Positions 17,735 to 26,494 of a stretch of DNA of 64,000 bases are shown piece by piece. Below the pieces are notes generated by a model, which made no database searches, was not told where the DNA came from, and saw nothing but the letters and a program-made list of their open reading frames with translations. The position numbers and the translations under genes were made by a program. This DNA comes from Massilia agrisoli (GTDB lineage Bacteria; Pseudomonadota; Gammaproteobacteria; Burkholderiales; Burkholderiaceae_D): positions 186,001 to 250,000 of the forward strand of contig NZ_JAJHPV010000004.1 in the NCBI RefSeq assembly GCF_020831365.1, given 5' to 3'. Positions within the stretch are counted from its first letter, which is position 1. Each line of letters opens with the position of its first letter.

Positions 17735-18687
17735 TCATCCTGCTCGATTACTTCTACCTCGTGCTGGGCGCGATGCTGACGATCGCCGCCGTCATGACGC
17801 TGCGCGACAAGCACAACCCGAAACGCTACACGACCGCGCTGTTCTGGGGCCTGTACGCAGTGGTGTACCTCGCAGGCGAACGCATTGCGCCAGTCGTTGC
17901 GGGTGCGATCATGGTCCTGATGGCGCTGATCGCCGGGTTCGGCGGCATCGCGCTGGGCAAGTACGGCTTCCTGCCTGAAGGCGAACGCCGCGCCAGCGCG
18001 AAACGCCTCGGCAACCGGCTGTTCATTCCCGCACTGATCATCCCCATCGTGACCATGCTCGGCTCGACGCTGCTGAAGGACGTCACGATCAACGGCATGC
18101 TGCTGTTCGAACAAAAGCACCTGACGCTGGTGGCGCTCGGCTGCGCATCGCTGCTGGCGGTGGCCGCGGCGTGCTGGCTGACCCGTTCGACGCCGGTGCA
18201 GGGCATGCGCGAATGGCGCCGCCTGGTCGACTCGATCGGCTGGGCGCTGGTGCTGCCGCACATGCTGGCGGTGCTCGGGCTGCTTTTCTCCGAGGCCGGT
18301 GTCGGCAAGGCCGTCGCCCACATCGCCACTTCGTATGTCGCGATGGACTCGCGCTTTGTCGCCGTCGCCGTGTATTGCATCGGCATGGCGCTGTTCACGA
18401 TCGTGATGGGCAACGGCTTCGCCGCCTTCCCTGTCATGGCGGGCGGTGTCGGCATCCCGATCCTGATCGGGGTATACGATGCCAATCCCGCGGTGATGGC
18501 GGCCATCGGCATGTTCAGCGCCTATTGCGGAACCCTGATGACGCCGATGGCCGCCAACTTCAACATCGTGCCCGCGGCGCTGCTTGAGCTGCCGGATAAA
18601 AATGCCGTGATCAAGGCGCAGATCCCGACCGCCTTGCCGCTGCTGGCGGCGAATGTCCTGCTGCTGTATTTTTTGATGAACATGTAA
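17731..18687 (+). CDS. DUF979 family membrane protein
   Basis: A 318-residue polytopic membrane protein with about nine hydrophobic segments. It carries the family's conserved [17 protein letters not shown] and [17 protein letters not shown] stretches. Its start overlaps the DUF969 stop by four bases, and pcp follows 13 bases later, so the three genes form one operon. By association it would work with DUF969 as a carrier. A longer open frame upstream of 17731 overlaps DUF969 and is rejected. Confidence 0.9.
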   Translation: MIILLDYFYLVLGAMLTIAAVMTLRDKHNPKRYTTALFWGLYAVVYLAGERIAPVVAGAIMVLMALIAGFGGIALGKYGFLPEGERRASAKRLGNRLFIPALIIPIVTMLGSTLLKDVTINGMLLFEQKHLTLVALGCASLLAVAAACWLTRSTPVQGMREWRRLVDSIGWALVLPHMLAVLGLLFSEAGVGKAVAHIATSYVAMDSRFVAVAVYCIGMALFTIVMGNGFAAFPVMAGGVGIPILIGVYDANPAVMAAIGMFSAYCGTLMTPMAANFNIVPAALLELPDKNAVIKAQIPTALPLLAANVLLLYFLMNM

Positions 18688-18700
18688 CGAGGCGAACGCC

Positions 18701-19345
18701 ATGACCAAGACTGTACTGCTGACCGGTTTCGAGCCGTTCAACAAGGAGACCATCAACCCCGCATGGGAAGCCGTGCGCGCGCTTGCCGGATGGGCAGGGG
18801 AGGGCTTCGTCGTCGAAGTGCGCCAGCTGCCGTGCGTGTTCGGTCATGCGCAGGAAGTGCTGAAGGACGCCATCGGCTCGCTGCAGCCGGACGTGGTGAT
18901 CGCGGTCGGCCAGGCCGGGGGCAGGGTGGACATGTCGGTGGAACGGATCGCCATCAATATCGACGACGCGCCGATTCCCGACAACGCGCAAAAGCAGCTG
19001 GTGGACGAGCCGATTGTCGCCGATGGCCCCGCCGCCTACTTCTCCACGCTGCCGATCAAGGCCATCGTGCGCGCCTTGCGCGATGCAGGACTGCCGGCGT
19101 CGGTGTCGCAGACCGCCGGCACTTTCGTCTGCAACCATGTATTTTACGGCCTGATGCACCACACCGCAGGGTCGTCCACCAGGGCGGGCTTTATCCACAT
19201 TCCGTACCTGCCGCAGCAGGCGGCTGCGCATCCTGGCGCGGCCAGCATGTCGCTGGCCGAAGTCGTACGGGGACTGAAGATCGCGGTCGACGCCGCGCTG
19301 TCCGCCGAGACCGACGTGCGCGAAGCTGGCGGCCGTACGCACTGA
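18701..19345 (+). CDS. pcp: Pyroglutamyl-peptidase I
   Basis: A 214-residue cysteine peptidase of family C15, the usual length for the enzyme, which removes N-terminal 5-oxoproline from peptides in the cytoplasm. The start VLLTGFEPF, the glutamate motif (VERIAIN), the catalytic cysteine in [15 protein letters not shown] and the histidine in GFIHIPYLP complete the Glu-Cys-His triad. Third gene of the DUF969-DUF979-pcp operon, so the membrane pair probably handles pyroglutamyl peptides or their product. Confidence 0.95.
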   Translation: MTKTVLLTGFEPFNKETINPAWEAVRALAGWAGEGFVVEVRQLPCVFGHAQEVLKDAIGSLQPDVVIAVGQAGGRVDMSVERIAINIDDAPIPDNAQKQLVDEPIVADGPAAYFSTLPIKAIVRALRDAGLPASVSQTAGTFVCNHVFYGLMHHTAGSSTRAGFIHIPYLPQQAAAHPGAASMSLAEVVRGLKIAVDAALSAETDVREAGGRTH

Positions 19346-19365
19346 GTCCCTTCCCTGGAGTGCAT

Positions 19366-19716
19366 ATGACCTGGCTCATCATCAAGTACCTGCTAACGTC
19401 GGCCATCGTGGTCGGCGTCTCCGAGTTTGCAAAGCGTAGCGACAGGGTAGGCGCGCTGATCGCCGCGCTTCCCCTTGTTACGGTGCTTGCGCTGATCTGG
19501 CTGCATGTGGAGAATCAGCCGCAAGCGAAAATCGCCAACCATGCGTGGTACACGTTCTGGTACGTGGTGCCAACGCTGCCGATGTTCCTTGTTTTTCCAG
19601 CCTTGCTGGGACGGATCGGCTTCTGGCCAACGCTGGCCGCCAGCGTCGTCCTCACCATCGTTTGCTTTACTGTGTTCGCCCGCGTGGTTGGCAAGTTCGG
19701 GATCGAGCTGCTATAG
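19366..19716 (+). CDS. DUF3147 family membrane protein
   Basis: A 116-residue integral membrane protein with four hydrophobic helices and the family's characteristic opening, where a first helix is followed by SEFAKRSDRVGALIAALPLVTVLALIW. The function is unknown. The ATG at 19366 has CTGGAG 7 bases upstream. It follows pcp by 20 bases and may be the last gene of that transcript; it converges with the alpha/beta hydrolase gene. Confidence 0.88.
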   Translation: MTWLIIKYLLTSAIVVGVSEFAKRSDRVGALIAALPLVTVLALIWLHVENQPQAKIANHAWYTFWYVVPTLPMFLVFPALLGRIGFWPTLAASVVLTIVCFTVFARVVGKFGIELL

Positions 19717-19733
19717 GCTCAACGCCGGCGGGG

Positions 19734-21014
19734 TTACTCGGCCGACGGCCGCGCTGATTGCGCGAGCGCCTGTTCCGCCCTGGCCAGGTTACCGCGGTAG
19801 CCCGCGAGTACACGCTCGCCTTTGCCCTGCTTTTCCGCTATCGAAATCGCGTTGAGGAACTGGGCCTTTGCTTCCGCTGGCTTCTTCGCGCCGAGCAGCA
19901 CTTCGCCATAGCTGTCCTGCGCGTTGTCCGATTGTGCATGCGCCTGGGCGTTTGCTTTGAGGATCAGTTCGGCCACTTGCGGCTGGCCGCGCTTGCCCAA
20001 CAGTTCATAGCCGATGCGGTTGATGTCAGCTTCGCCGAATTTGCTGTCGCGGATAGCCCCAGCAACCAATAATCCGGCTTCTGCGTGGCGCCCGGATTGG
20101 ATCAGCGCTGGCGCCCGGTCGAGTTGACTGAAGAGCGCTGCCCGGGCCTGGGCATGGAGCCGGCGCGTTTCCTGGTCGGTCGCTAGCGACATCACTTGCT
20201 CGATAGCGGAAATGACGAGCTGGGGCTGCTCCAGATGGATATTGTGGCCGGCGTGCGCGGTCACGGTGTGGATGCCGGTGCTGAACTGGCGGAAGAAGCT
20301 TTCGTGCAGGCTGCGCCAGGTCTTCATCCCCTCGGGCGAGTGCAGGAAGAATTCGGCGTTCTCGTGCTTTTTCGACGAGGTCAGAACGGCGACAGGTACA
20401 TCCGGAAGGGGCCCGGCGGCCGGCAGTGCGCCACGATCGAAAATGGCCTGCACGTGCTTCAGCTCCGCCTTGAACTTGGCCGGTGTGTAGCTCTCGCTGA
20501 TTTTGATGTCGTGCGCCGTCTTTGCAGGATCGATCTTGCGTAGCTCGGCCTCGATGCGCTCATCGCTCGCGTCGACGAACACCATGCCCGCCACTTGGGC
20601 CGGATTGCGCGCTGCGAAGTCGCGGATCAGGAAACCGCCATACGAATGCCCGACCAGGATGAAAGGCGGGCGCAGCTTTGCCGCAGCGATCATGTGTTCG
20701 AGGTCCGAGGTATTGGCGGACAAGGTGCGTTCGCCCGGCCTCGCCTGCGATTTTCCATGGCCGGCGCGCGAATAGGCGACCACCCTGGCCGACCTGGCGA
20801 CCGCAGGAGCGACCTTGCGCCACACGGTCAGGTCCGAGCCGAAGCCTGACTCGAAAATGACGGTGTACGGGCCATCGCCCATCTGCACCATGTTGACCTG
20901 TTGGCCCCTGACGTTGATCATGTCGGCCGGCTCGGCTGCCCATGCGGCAGTGGCCGCGGACAGGGTCGCGGCAATGATAGTGGCGCCGAACAGGCGCTTG
21001 AGGGGGGTGTTCAA
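19734..21014 (-). CDS. Secreted alpha/beta hydrolase with C-terminal helical repeat region
   Basis: The enzyme shows an oxyanion segment (FESGFGSDLTVW) and the nucleophile elbow GHSYGG. A later His sits in AHAGHNIHLEQP. The C-terminal third (about 300-425) is helical and reads like TPR-type repeats. I place the start at the TTG at 21014, because AAGGAG lies 6 bases upstream and the resulting N-terminus NTPLKRLFGATIIAATL is a normal signal peptide ending AWA. The upstream ATG at 21053 lacks a ribosome-binding site and would put 13 polar residues before it. Substrate unknown. Confidence 0.85.
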   Translation of the reverse strand: MNTPLKRLFGATIIAATLSAATAAWAAEPADMINVRGQQVNMVQMGDGPYTVIFESGFGSDLTVWRKVAPAVARSARVVAYSRAGHGKSQARPGERTLSANTSDLEHMIAAAKLRPPFILVGHSYGGFLIRDFAARNPAQVAGMVFVDASDERIEAELRKIDPAKTAHDIKISESYTPAKFKAELKHVQAIFDRGALPAAGPLPDVPVAVLTSSKKHENAEFFLHSPEGMKTWRSLHESFFRQFSTGIHTVTAHAGHNIHLEQPQLVISAIEQVMSLATDQETRRLHAQARAALFSQLDRAPALIQSGRHAEAGLLVAGAIRDSKFGEADINRIGYELLGKRGQPQVAELILKANAQAHAQSDNAQDSYGEVLLGAKKPAEAKAQFLNAISIAEKQGKGERVLAGYRGNLARAEQALAQSARPSAE

Positions 21015-21270
21015 TATCGGCTCCTTCGAAGGCGGGATGTAATCATTGCGCATTCTAGGAGCCGCCTGACCCTCCGGCTACTGTCAGAAATGACAGCGCC
21101 GGATGGTTCGTTATCGCTTGGCCGATGGCAGCGCCCATTTCAACCCGCGCGTGATGACCAGCTTAGCTGTCATGCCAACATTGGTCAAAATGCCTTTCGC
21201 GGAGCTGGCGTTGACGGCACATGCCGCTGGCGGCATACTCTGCGCAAGAATATCGTCAAAAGGCTGCTGT

Positions 21271-21441
21271 ATGAAGCGTCCCCACCTGATCGCCGCACTA
21301 TGTTTCGCCATTGCCGGTCTTTTCTATCTTGCCGGCTTGTCGAACGACTACCTGGTCGGGTTCCTGGTCCTTGGCGTGGGCTTCGAAATTGCGGCGTGGG
21401 CTAACGTAGCCAGGGCATCGCGCGAAAAGCGCGCCGACTAG
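21271..21441 (+). CDS. Two-helix membrane microprotein, hypothetical
   Basis: A 56-residue protein with two hydrophobic helices (LIAALCFAIAGLFYLAGL and VGFLVLGVGFEIAAWAN) and a basic tail. AAAGG lies before the ATG at 21271. The in-frame open region upstream to 21103 has no good start and poor composition. I do not recognise a family. It faces the GNAT gene tail to tail. Confidence 0.65.
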   Translation: MKRPHLIAALCFAIAGLFYLAGLSNDYLVGFLVLGVGFEIAAWANVARASREKRAD

Positions 21442-21458
21442 CAGCCCGCAGCCCGCAG

Positions 21459-22013
21459 TCAGGCGGGAGCGCCTTTCCACTCGCGCCGCAGCAAGCCATA
21501 CAGCTCGGAGTCGCATACCTCGCCGCCGACGATCCAGCGTTCGCGCATGAAGCCTTCGCGGATAAACCCTAAACGCTCCAGGCACACCTTCGACGCTTCG
21601 TTGCGCGGGTCGATATCGGCTTCGAGCCGGTTCAGGTCGAGGTCATTGAAGGCGTAGGCCAGCAGCGCTTCGAGCGCTTCGTTCATGTAGCCCTTGCCCC
21701 AGTGCTGGCGCTGCAGCGCGTAGCCGATCTCGGCGCGTCGGTTCTGCCGGTGCAGCGCGTACAAGGTGCAGTTGCCGATCATGCGCTGCGTCTCTTTCAG
21801 TACGATCGAGAAGCGAAAGAAGCCGCCTCGTTCGAAAGCGGCGGCGTCGTCGTCGATCTGGCGCGCCGCACGGTCAGGATCGGTCCATGGCGGCTCGCTG
21901 AAGTAGCGCATCACCTCGGCGTCGGAATGCAGGGCAAACAGCGCGTCCTCGTCGCCACGGCGCGGTGCGCGCAGGGTGAGGCGTGCGGTGGAAAGCGTCT
22001 TGGGGGAGCCCAT
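21459..22013 (-). CDS. GNAT family N-acetyltransferase, RimJ/RimL-like
   Basis: A 184-residue protein with the RimJ-type start TARLTLRAPRRGDEDALFALH and the acetyl-CoA loop region EIGYALQRQHWGKGYMNEAL, then NRLEADIDPRNEASKVCLERLGF. These are typical of the ribosomal-protein Ser/Ala N-acetyltransferase type. It lies 17 bases after the LysR gene on the same strand and may be the last member of the psuK-psuG-lysR transcript. The substrate is not known. Confidence 0.9.
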   Translation of the reverse strand: MGSPKTLSTARLTLRAPRRGDEDALFALHSDAEVMRYFSEPPWTDPDRAARQIDDDAAAFERGGFFRFSIVLKETQRMIGNCTLYALHRQNRRAEIGYALQRQHWGKGYMNEALEALLAYAFNDLDLNRLEADIDPRNEASKVCLERLGFIREGFMRERWIVGGEVCDSELYGLLRREWKGAPA

Positions 22014-22030
22014 GCATTGTCCGGTGGTGG

Positions 22031-22933
22031 TTACGCCGATGGCGGATTCAGGATATTAAGGAATGCGCGGATGACCGGCGCATCGTCCTGGGTCGTATAC
22101 GCGATGTACAGGTTCGCTGACGGCGGATTGGTTTTAATCGGCAGGAAGCGCACGCCCGGCCAGCCGATCCGGCCAGTCGTCTCGGGCATCAGCGCGACGC
22201 CGAGGCCGACGCCGACCATGGCCAGCAGGGTCTGGGGCTCATTCGCTTCCTGGAAGATGGTTGGCTGGAAGCCTGCGTTGACGCAGCACTGGATCAGGTA
22301 GCGCGGGAAGGACGACTTGTCGAGCGCCAGCGTCAGCATCGGCTCGTCGGCCAGGTCCATCAGTTCGACGTACGGGCGGGCCGCAAGCGGGTGGTGTTCG
22401 TTCACCGCCACGCACACGTTCTCGCGGAAGCATAGCTCCTGGCGCAGGTTGTCGTTCTTCAGCTCGTCGTCGTTCATCTTTGGCTCGCGCCAGAATCCGA
22501 CATCGACCTGCTTTGCCCGCAGCGCCTCGTACTGCACGGTCGGCCCGAGCTCGTGCAGCGTCCACGTCACGCGCGGGTACTTGGTCTGGAACTCTTCCAG
22601 CAGGCTGGGAATCGGCCCCCACATGGCCGAACCCACGATGCCGACCCGCAGGCGGCCCACTTCGCCGCGGTCGATCTGGCGGATCGTGTCGATCGTCATC
22701 CGCATCTTGGCCAGCATGTCGGACGCTTCGCCCATCAGCGCCTTCCCCGCCACCGTCAGTTCGAAGGTGCGGGTGGTGCGTGCAAACAGCTTGACGCCAA
22801 GTTCGCTCTCCAGCTTCATGATCTGCTGCGACAGCGGAGGCTGTGAAATGTGCAGGCGTTCGGCCGCGCGGCTGAAGCTTTTTTCTTCAGCGACGGCGAG
22901 GAAATACTTCAGCTGCTTGAGGTCGATCGACAT
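22031..22933 (-). CDS. LysR-type transcriptional regulator in the psu cluster
   Basis: A 300-residue LysR protein. The winged helix reads LKQLKYFLAVAEEKSFSRAAERLHISQPPLSQQIMKLE and the co-inducer domain follows. The DNA-binding part is closest in style to the BenM/CatM/HcaR group. It lies 15 bases after psuG on the same strand, with GNAT next, so it is probably cotranscribed with the pseudouridine genes. That it controls them is plausible but not shown, since the kinase in the operon carries its own helix-turn-helix. Confidence 0.9.
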   Translation of the reverse strand: MSIDLKQLKYFLAVAEEKSFSRAAERLHISQPPLSQQIMKLESELGVKLFARTTRTFELTVAGKALMGEASDMLAKMRMTIDTIRQIDRGEVGRLRVGIVGSAMWGPIPSLLEEFQTKYPRVTWTLHELGPTVQYEALRAKQVDVGFWREPKMNDDELKNDNLRQELCFRENVCVAVNEHHPLAARPYVELMDLADEPMLTLALDKSSFPRYLIQCCVNAGFQPTIFQEANEPQTLLAMVGVGLGVALMPETTGRIGWPGVRFLPIKTNPPSANLYIAYTTQDDAPVIRAFLNILNPPSA

Positions 22934-22948
22934 TGCGGTAAGTCCTGG

Positions 22949-23884
22949 TCAGATTGGCTGCATGCCCGGCAGGTCATGCATGGCGGCGGCCAGTTTTGCG
23001 CCAACCAGCGCATTGTGCTTCACAAGGGCTATGTTTGTCATCAGGCTGCGGCCTTCGGTAAGCTGCTTGATGCGGTTCAGCAGGAATGGCGTCACTGCCT
23101 TGCCTTTGACGCCGCCCTGGTCGGCCTCGTCCAGCGCCTGTCTGGTAATGCTGTCGATTTCCGCCTTCGGCATCGCAAACATCTCCGGCACCGGGTTGCT
23201 GACAACGACGCCGCCGCGCAGGCCAAGCTGCCATTTTGTGTTGATGAAGGCGGCCTGCTCCAGCGGGCTATCGAGCTGGAAGTCGGCCTTGAAGCCGCTT
23301 TCGCGCGTGAAGAATGCTGGGAAGCCCGGCTGCCCGACGCTGATGACCGGTACGCCGTGCGTTTCGAGGTATTCGAGGGTGAGGCCGATGTCGAGGATCG
23401 ACTTGACGCCGGCGCATACAACGGCCACGTCGGTCTGCGCCAGTTCCTGCAAATCGGCCGAAATGTCGAAGCTGGTTTCGGCGCCGCGGTGGACGCCGCC
23501 GATGCCGCCCGTGACGAACACGCGGATGCCTGCCAGCGCCGCGCAGATCATCGTCGCCGCCACTGTCGTGGCGCCCAGCTTGCGGGTCGACAGCACGTAG
23601 GGCAGGTCGCGGCGGCTCACTTTCATCGCGTCGGGCGAATTACCGAGCAGCTCAAGCTGGTCCTCGGACAGGCCGATGCAGATTTTGCCGTCGATGATCG
23701 CGATCGTGGCCGGCACCGCGCCCGCGTCGCGGATGATCTGCTCGACTTCCTTCGCGGTGGTCACGTTTTGCGGATACGGCATCCCGTGCGAGATGATCGT
23801 CGATTCAAGCGCGACGACTGGCTTGCCGGCGACGCGCGCTGCGGCGACTTCTGGGGAGAACAAGAGAAACTGGTGCATGGTCAT
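22949..23884 (-). CDS. psuG: Pseudouridine-5'-phosphate glycosidase
   Basis: A 311-residue protein, the same length as E. coli PsuG, which splits pseudouridine 5'-phosphate to uracil and ribose 5-phosphate. The catalytic glutamate lies in [18 protein letters not shown] (Glu27), and the conserved [21 protein letters not shown] and [22 protein letters not shown] stretches are present; the last Lys corresponds to the Schiff-base region of the family. The start overlaps the kinase stop (ATGA); a second ATG two codons on is better spaced from AGGA. With psuK it converts pseudouridine from RNA turnover into uracil, which the pyrimidine genes at 42.6-49.6 kb can degrade. Confidence 0.95.
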   Translation of the reverse strand: MTMHQFLLFSPEVAAARVAGKPVVALESTIISHGMPYPQNVTTAKEVEQIIRDAGAVPATIAIIDGKICIGLSEDQLELLGNSPDAMKVSRRDLPYVLSTRKLGATTVAATMICAALAGIRVFVTGGIGGVHRGAETSFDISADLQELAQTDVAVVCAGVKSILDIGLTLEYLETHGVPVISVGQPGFPAFFTRESGFKADFQLDSPLEQAAFINTKWQLGLRGGVVVSNPVPEMFAMPKAEIDSITRQALDEADQGGVKGKAVTPFLLNRIKQLTEGRSLMTNIALVKHNALVGAKLAAAMHDLPGMQPI

Positions 23885-25020
23885 TCCTGGTAAAGGGCGT
23901 TGAACGGCTGGCCGTCAGTGGGAAGGGGCGCCTCGATGGCCGCAAACGTATCGGGAGCCAGGGAAGGGCAGACAGTCTGTGCGCAGGCCACCGTCATGGC
24001 GGACAGCGCCAGGCCGCGGCGGCACGCGAGGTCGAGGTTATCGCTGCCCTGGTACAGGGTCCAGCTGACGGCCGCGGCGAAGGCGTCGCCGGCGCCGGTG
24101 ACATCGACGACCGTGGCATCGAGCGCGTCAAGGTGGGCGATGCCGCCTGCTGTGGTGTGGCTGACGCCGCGCGCGCCGCGCGTGATGATGACGTCTTTCG
24201 CGCCCTGCGCCTGGATTGCGGCGCAGGCTTTTGCCAGCGCCGAGTCGGTGTCCACTGGATAGCCGACCCGCGTTCCGAGCTCGCCTTCGTTCAGTATCAG
24301 CAGGCGCACGCCGGCGAGGTTCGCAGGCAGGCGGTCCATCTTCGGCTGCGAGACGGCGACGACGATCAGCGGCACCTCGAAGCGAACCGCATCGTCGAGA
24401 AGGGCTTGCAAGGTGTCGAGGGGCAGGTTCAGGTCGGCGACGGTGAGCGCGGCGCCGGCGCGCTGCTGCTGCGTGCGGGCGAGGGCCTCGGGCGTGAGCT
24501 GGTCGTACAGCGCCATGTCGGCCAGGGCCAACAGCATGTCGCCTTGCTGGTCGAGTACCGCGGTGTAGGTGCCGCTGCCGGTGCCTGCAAGCCGCAGGCT
24601 GCCGCGCGTATCGATGCCGACTGCCTCGGCCTGCGCCATGAGCGCCGCGCCGGAAGCGTCATCGCCCACCGCCGTGATCAGGCCGACCGGCGTGCCGAGG
24701 CGCGCCAGGTTCTCGGCGATATTGCGGGCCACGCCGCCGAACGATTCGTGCTGGCGCGCCGGGTTCGAGGTGCCCATCTGGACCGGGCCAAGCGAGCGCA
24801 GCTTGCGGTCAAGGTTGGCCGCGCCAATGCACATGATGGCGCGCCGATCCGCCAGCACGTAGGCACGGCCAAGCAGGCGGCGTTCGCGGATCAGGCCGGC
24901 GATATGGCCTGCGACGGCGGAGCGCGACAGGCCAAGCTGCAAGCCCAGGTCTTGCTGCGAGATGAAAGGATTGGCGCGTATCAGTTCGAACAACTGATCT
25001 TTCTTGGAAAGTTCGGTCAC
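23881..25020 (-). CDS. psuK: Pseudouridine kinase-like PfkB kinase with N-terminal helix-turn-helix
   Basis: A 379-residue fusion. Residues 1-50 form a winged helix-turn-helix ([31 protein letters not shown]), and residues 60-379 form a PfkB carbohydrate kinase with [13 protein letters not shown], the [16 protein letters not shown] substrate loop and the closing [12 protein letters not shown] anion-hole motif with its catalytic Asp. Paired with psuG it should phosphorylate pseudouridine. I start at the GTG at 25020: the TTG at 25077 that would extend the frame is itself the -35 hexamer of the promoter. The DNA-binding domain suggests self-regulation, as proposed for E. coli YeiI-type kinases. 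psuK is the best symbol, but a broader nucleoside kinase cannot be excluded. Confidence 0.88.
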   Translation of the reverse strand: MTELSKKDQLFELIRANPFISQQDLGLQLGLSRSAVAGHIAGLIRERRLLGRAYVLADRRAIMCIGAANLDRKLRSLGPVQMGTSNPARQHESFGGVARNIAENLARLGTPVGLITAVGDDASGAALMAQAEAVGIDTRGSLRLAGTGSGTYTAVLDQQGDMLLALADMALYDQLTPEALARTQQQRAGAALTVADLNLPLDTLQALLDDAVRFEVPLIVVAVSQPKMDRLPANLAGVRLLILNEGELGTRVGYPVDTDSALAKACAAIQAQGAKDVIITRGARGVSHTTAGGIAHLDALDATVVDVTGAGDAFAAAVSWTLYQGSDNLDLACRRGLALSAMTVACAQTVCPSLAPDTFAAIEAPLPTDGQPFNALYQE

Positions 25021-25033
25021 ATGAGCAATCGTT

Positions 25034-25077
25034 AAACAATTGTTTGCAATGGTAGACTTTTGTTTGTATGAAGTCAA
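25034..25077 (-). promoter_or_regulatory. Promoter and palindromic operator of the psuK operon
   Basis: On the minus strand TTGACT (25072-25077) and TACCAT (25049-25054) are separated by exactly 17 bases. The predicted transcription start falls in the perfect 12-bp palindrome AAACAATTGTTT (25034-25045), only 13 bases before the GTG start. The leader is therefore very short, with no clear Shine-Dalgarno. Confidence 0.65.
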
Positions 25078-25169
25078 ACACGTTTTCAGTGTTGTGTGGG
25101 TGAACGAACAGTTGGCCGCGGTTTAAATCCAGATACTGGAAAACAAGCACAGAAACTATCTCCAGGAAA

Positions 25170-25346
25170 ATGATGAACCCGAATACACCGAACTCCCGCA
25201 TCGAGGCCGAGATCCAGCGCGAGCGCAATGAGCGCCTGCACAACGACGAGGCAAAGACCGGGGAGAGCCGGGGCGACGACTTCCGCATCAAAGATGCGCG
25301 CGAAAACGAAAGCTCTGGCAACCTGCACCGCTCGCGCAACCGCTGA
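25170..25346 (+). CDS. Small hydrophilic protein, hypothetical (58 aa)
   Basis: An open frame of 58 codons beginning ATG-ATG, with AGGA just upstream; the second ATG (25173) has the better spacing. The product is strongly charged (rich in Glu, Arg, Asn and Asp) with no hydrophobic segment: residues 1-20 contain NTPNSRIEAEIQRERNERL and the end is GNLHRSRNR. Codon use matches the neighbourhood, with high third-position GC. It lies alone between the divergent psuK and PNP promoters. I do not recognise a family; it may be intrinsically disordered. Confidence 0.6.
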   Translation: MMNPNTPNSRIEAEIQRERNERLHNDEAKTGESRGDDFRIKDARENESSGNLHRSRNR

Positions 25347-25627
25347 CCCCATCCTCCGCGCGGCGCCCGCCGCGCCAGCATGTTCTCGATATCTTGCTCC
25401 GCCGCCTCGCCCGAGGCGCGCGGTGAACCCAGCTATTTATATCGCCACCATATAAATAGCCAAGAAAAATGGTATTTGCCATACATATCGAGAATAATGC
25501 ATAGTTATAATATCTAGCAAGCCCATTCCCACGGCAGCCGCGGACCTACCCGTCCGGCGACTCCCATCCGCATGACCGGCACGACCGGGCCGCTACCACC
25601 TCAACGCCGAAACCATCAAGGAAGACC
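25347..25627 (+). other. Leader region of the nucleoside catabolic operon
   Basis: 281 bases with no gene. The section 25430-25525 is AT-rich and holds the two-part element and probably the promoter; AATAAT and TATAAT sequences lie at 25494-25518. The rest, up to AAGGAAG before the PNP start, shows no further structure that I recognise. Confidence 0.55.
25434..25488 (-). promoter_or_regulatory. Two-part palindromic regulatory element, copy 2 (upstream of PNP operon)
   Basis: The inverted repeat TATTTATAT-N7-ATATAAATA (25434-25458) extends to 11-bp arms with flanking GC. After 14 bases comes the inverse of ATATGTATGGCAAATA (25473-25488). Length, gap and 16-mer equal those of copy 1 at 13774-13828, in opposite orientation. 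It is about 140 bases upstream of the PNP start codon. Confidence 0.7.
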
Positions 25628-26470
25628 ATGTCCAACAATACCCCTTTTGAAGCCGTCGACATCATCAAAGCCCGCAAACCCGGCTTCGCGCCGCGTGTGG
25701 CAATGATCCTCGGTTCGGGGCTGGGCGTGCTGGCCGAGCAGATGACCGACGCTGTATCGATCGGCTTCGACGAGCTGCCAGGCTTCCCGATCAGCACCGT
25801 GCACGGCCACGCGGGCGAACTGGTGCTCGGCACGCTGGCAGGCGTGGACGTGGCATGCATGAAAGGCCGCGGCCACTTCTACGAAGGCTACGGCATGGGC
25901 GTGATGACCAGCGCCGTGCGCACCATGAAGCTGCTCGGTTGCGAGATGCTGTTCGTGACCAACGCCGCAGGTTCGCTGCGTCCTGAAGTCGACGCGGGCA
26001 GCCTGGTGGCGATCACCGACCATATCAACCTGCTGCCGGGTACCCCGATGATCGGCGCGAACGACGACCGTTTCGGCCCGCGCTTCTTCAGCATGTCCAA
26101 TGCCTATGACGCGGACATCCGCAACCTGGTCAAGGACACCGCGGCCGCAAACGGCATCACGCTGCACGAAGGCGTGTTCGTCGCCTACCCGGGCCCGAAC
26201 TTTGAAACCGCCGCTGAAATCCGCATGATGTCGCGCCTGGGCGCCGACACGGTCGGCATGTCGGTGGTGCCTGAAGTGATTTCGGCGCGCCACTGCGGCC
26301 TGAAAGTGACCGGCGTATCGGTCATCACCAACCTGGCGGAAGGCCTGTCGCCGTTCCAGCTGTCGCACGAGCAGACCCTGAAATACGCCGCCATCGGCGC
26401 CAAGGACCTGGTCGCGCTGATCCTGGCGTTCCTGGCACGCGTGGCCGAACAGCCGCGCGCCGCAGCCTGA
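25628..26470 (+). CDS. Purine nucleoside phosphorylase, trimeric type (XapA/PNP-II-like)
   Basis: A 280-residue enzyme of the trimeric PNP/MTAP family that splits purine nucleosides with phosphate into base and ribose 1-phosphate. Visible motifs are the phosphate-binding AMILGSGLG (about 26-34), the STVHGHAGELVLG loop, MKGRGHFYEGY, VTNAAGSLRPEVDAGS, the base-binding AYPGPNFETAAEIR and the GMSVVPEV segment. AAGGAAG lies 3 bases before the ATG. It opens the seven-gene plus-strand operon, and the ribose 1-phosphate formed is the substrate of the next gene, deoB. Confidence 0.95.
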   Translation: MSNNTPFEAVDIIKARKPGFAPRVAMILGSGLGVLAEQMTDAVSIGFDELPGFPISTVHGHAGELVLGTLAGVDVACMKGRGHFYEGYGMGVMTSAVRTMKLLGCEMLFVTNAAGSLRPEVDAGSLVAITDHINLLPGTPMIGANDDRFGPRFFSMSNAYDADIRNLVKDTAAANGITLHEGVFVAYPGPNFETAAEIRMMSRLGADTVGMSVVPEVISARHCGLKVTGVSVITNLAEGLSPFQLSHEQTLKYAAIGAKDLVALILAFLARVAEQPRAAA

Positions 26471-26494
26471 TACCCTTTTATATCGAGCGATACC

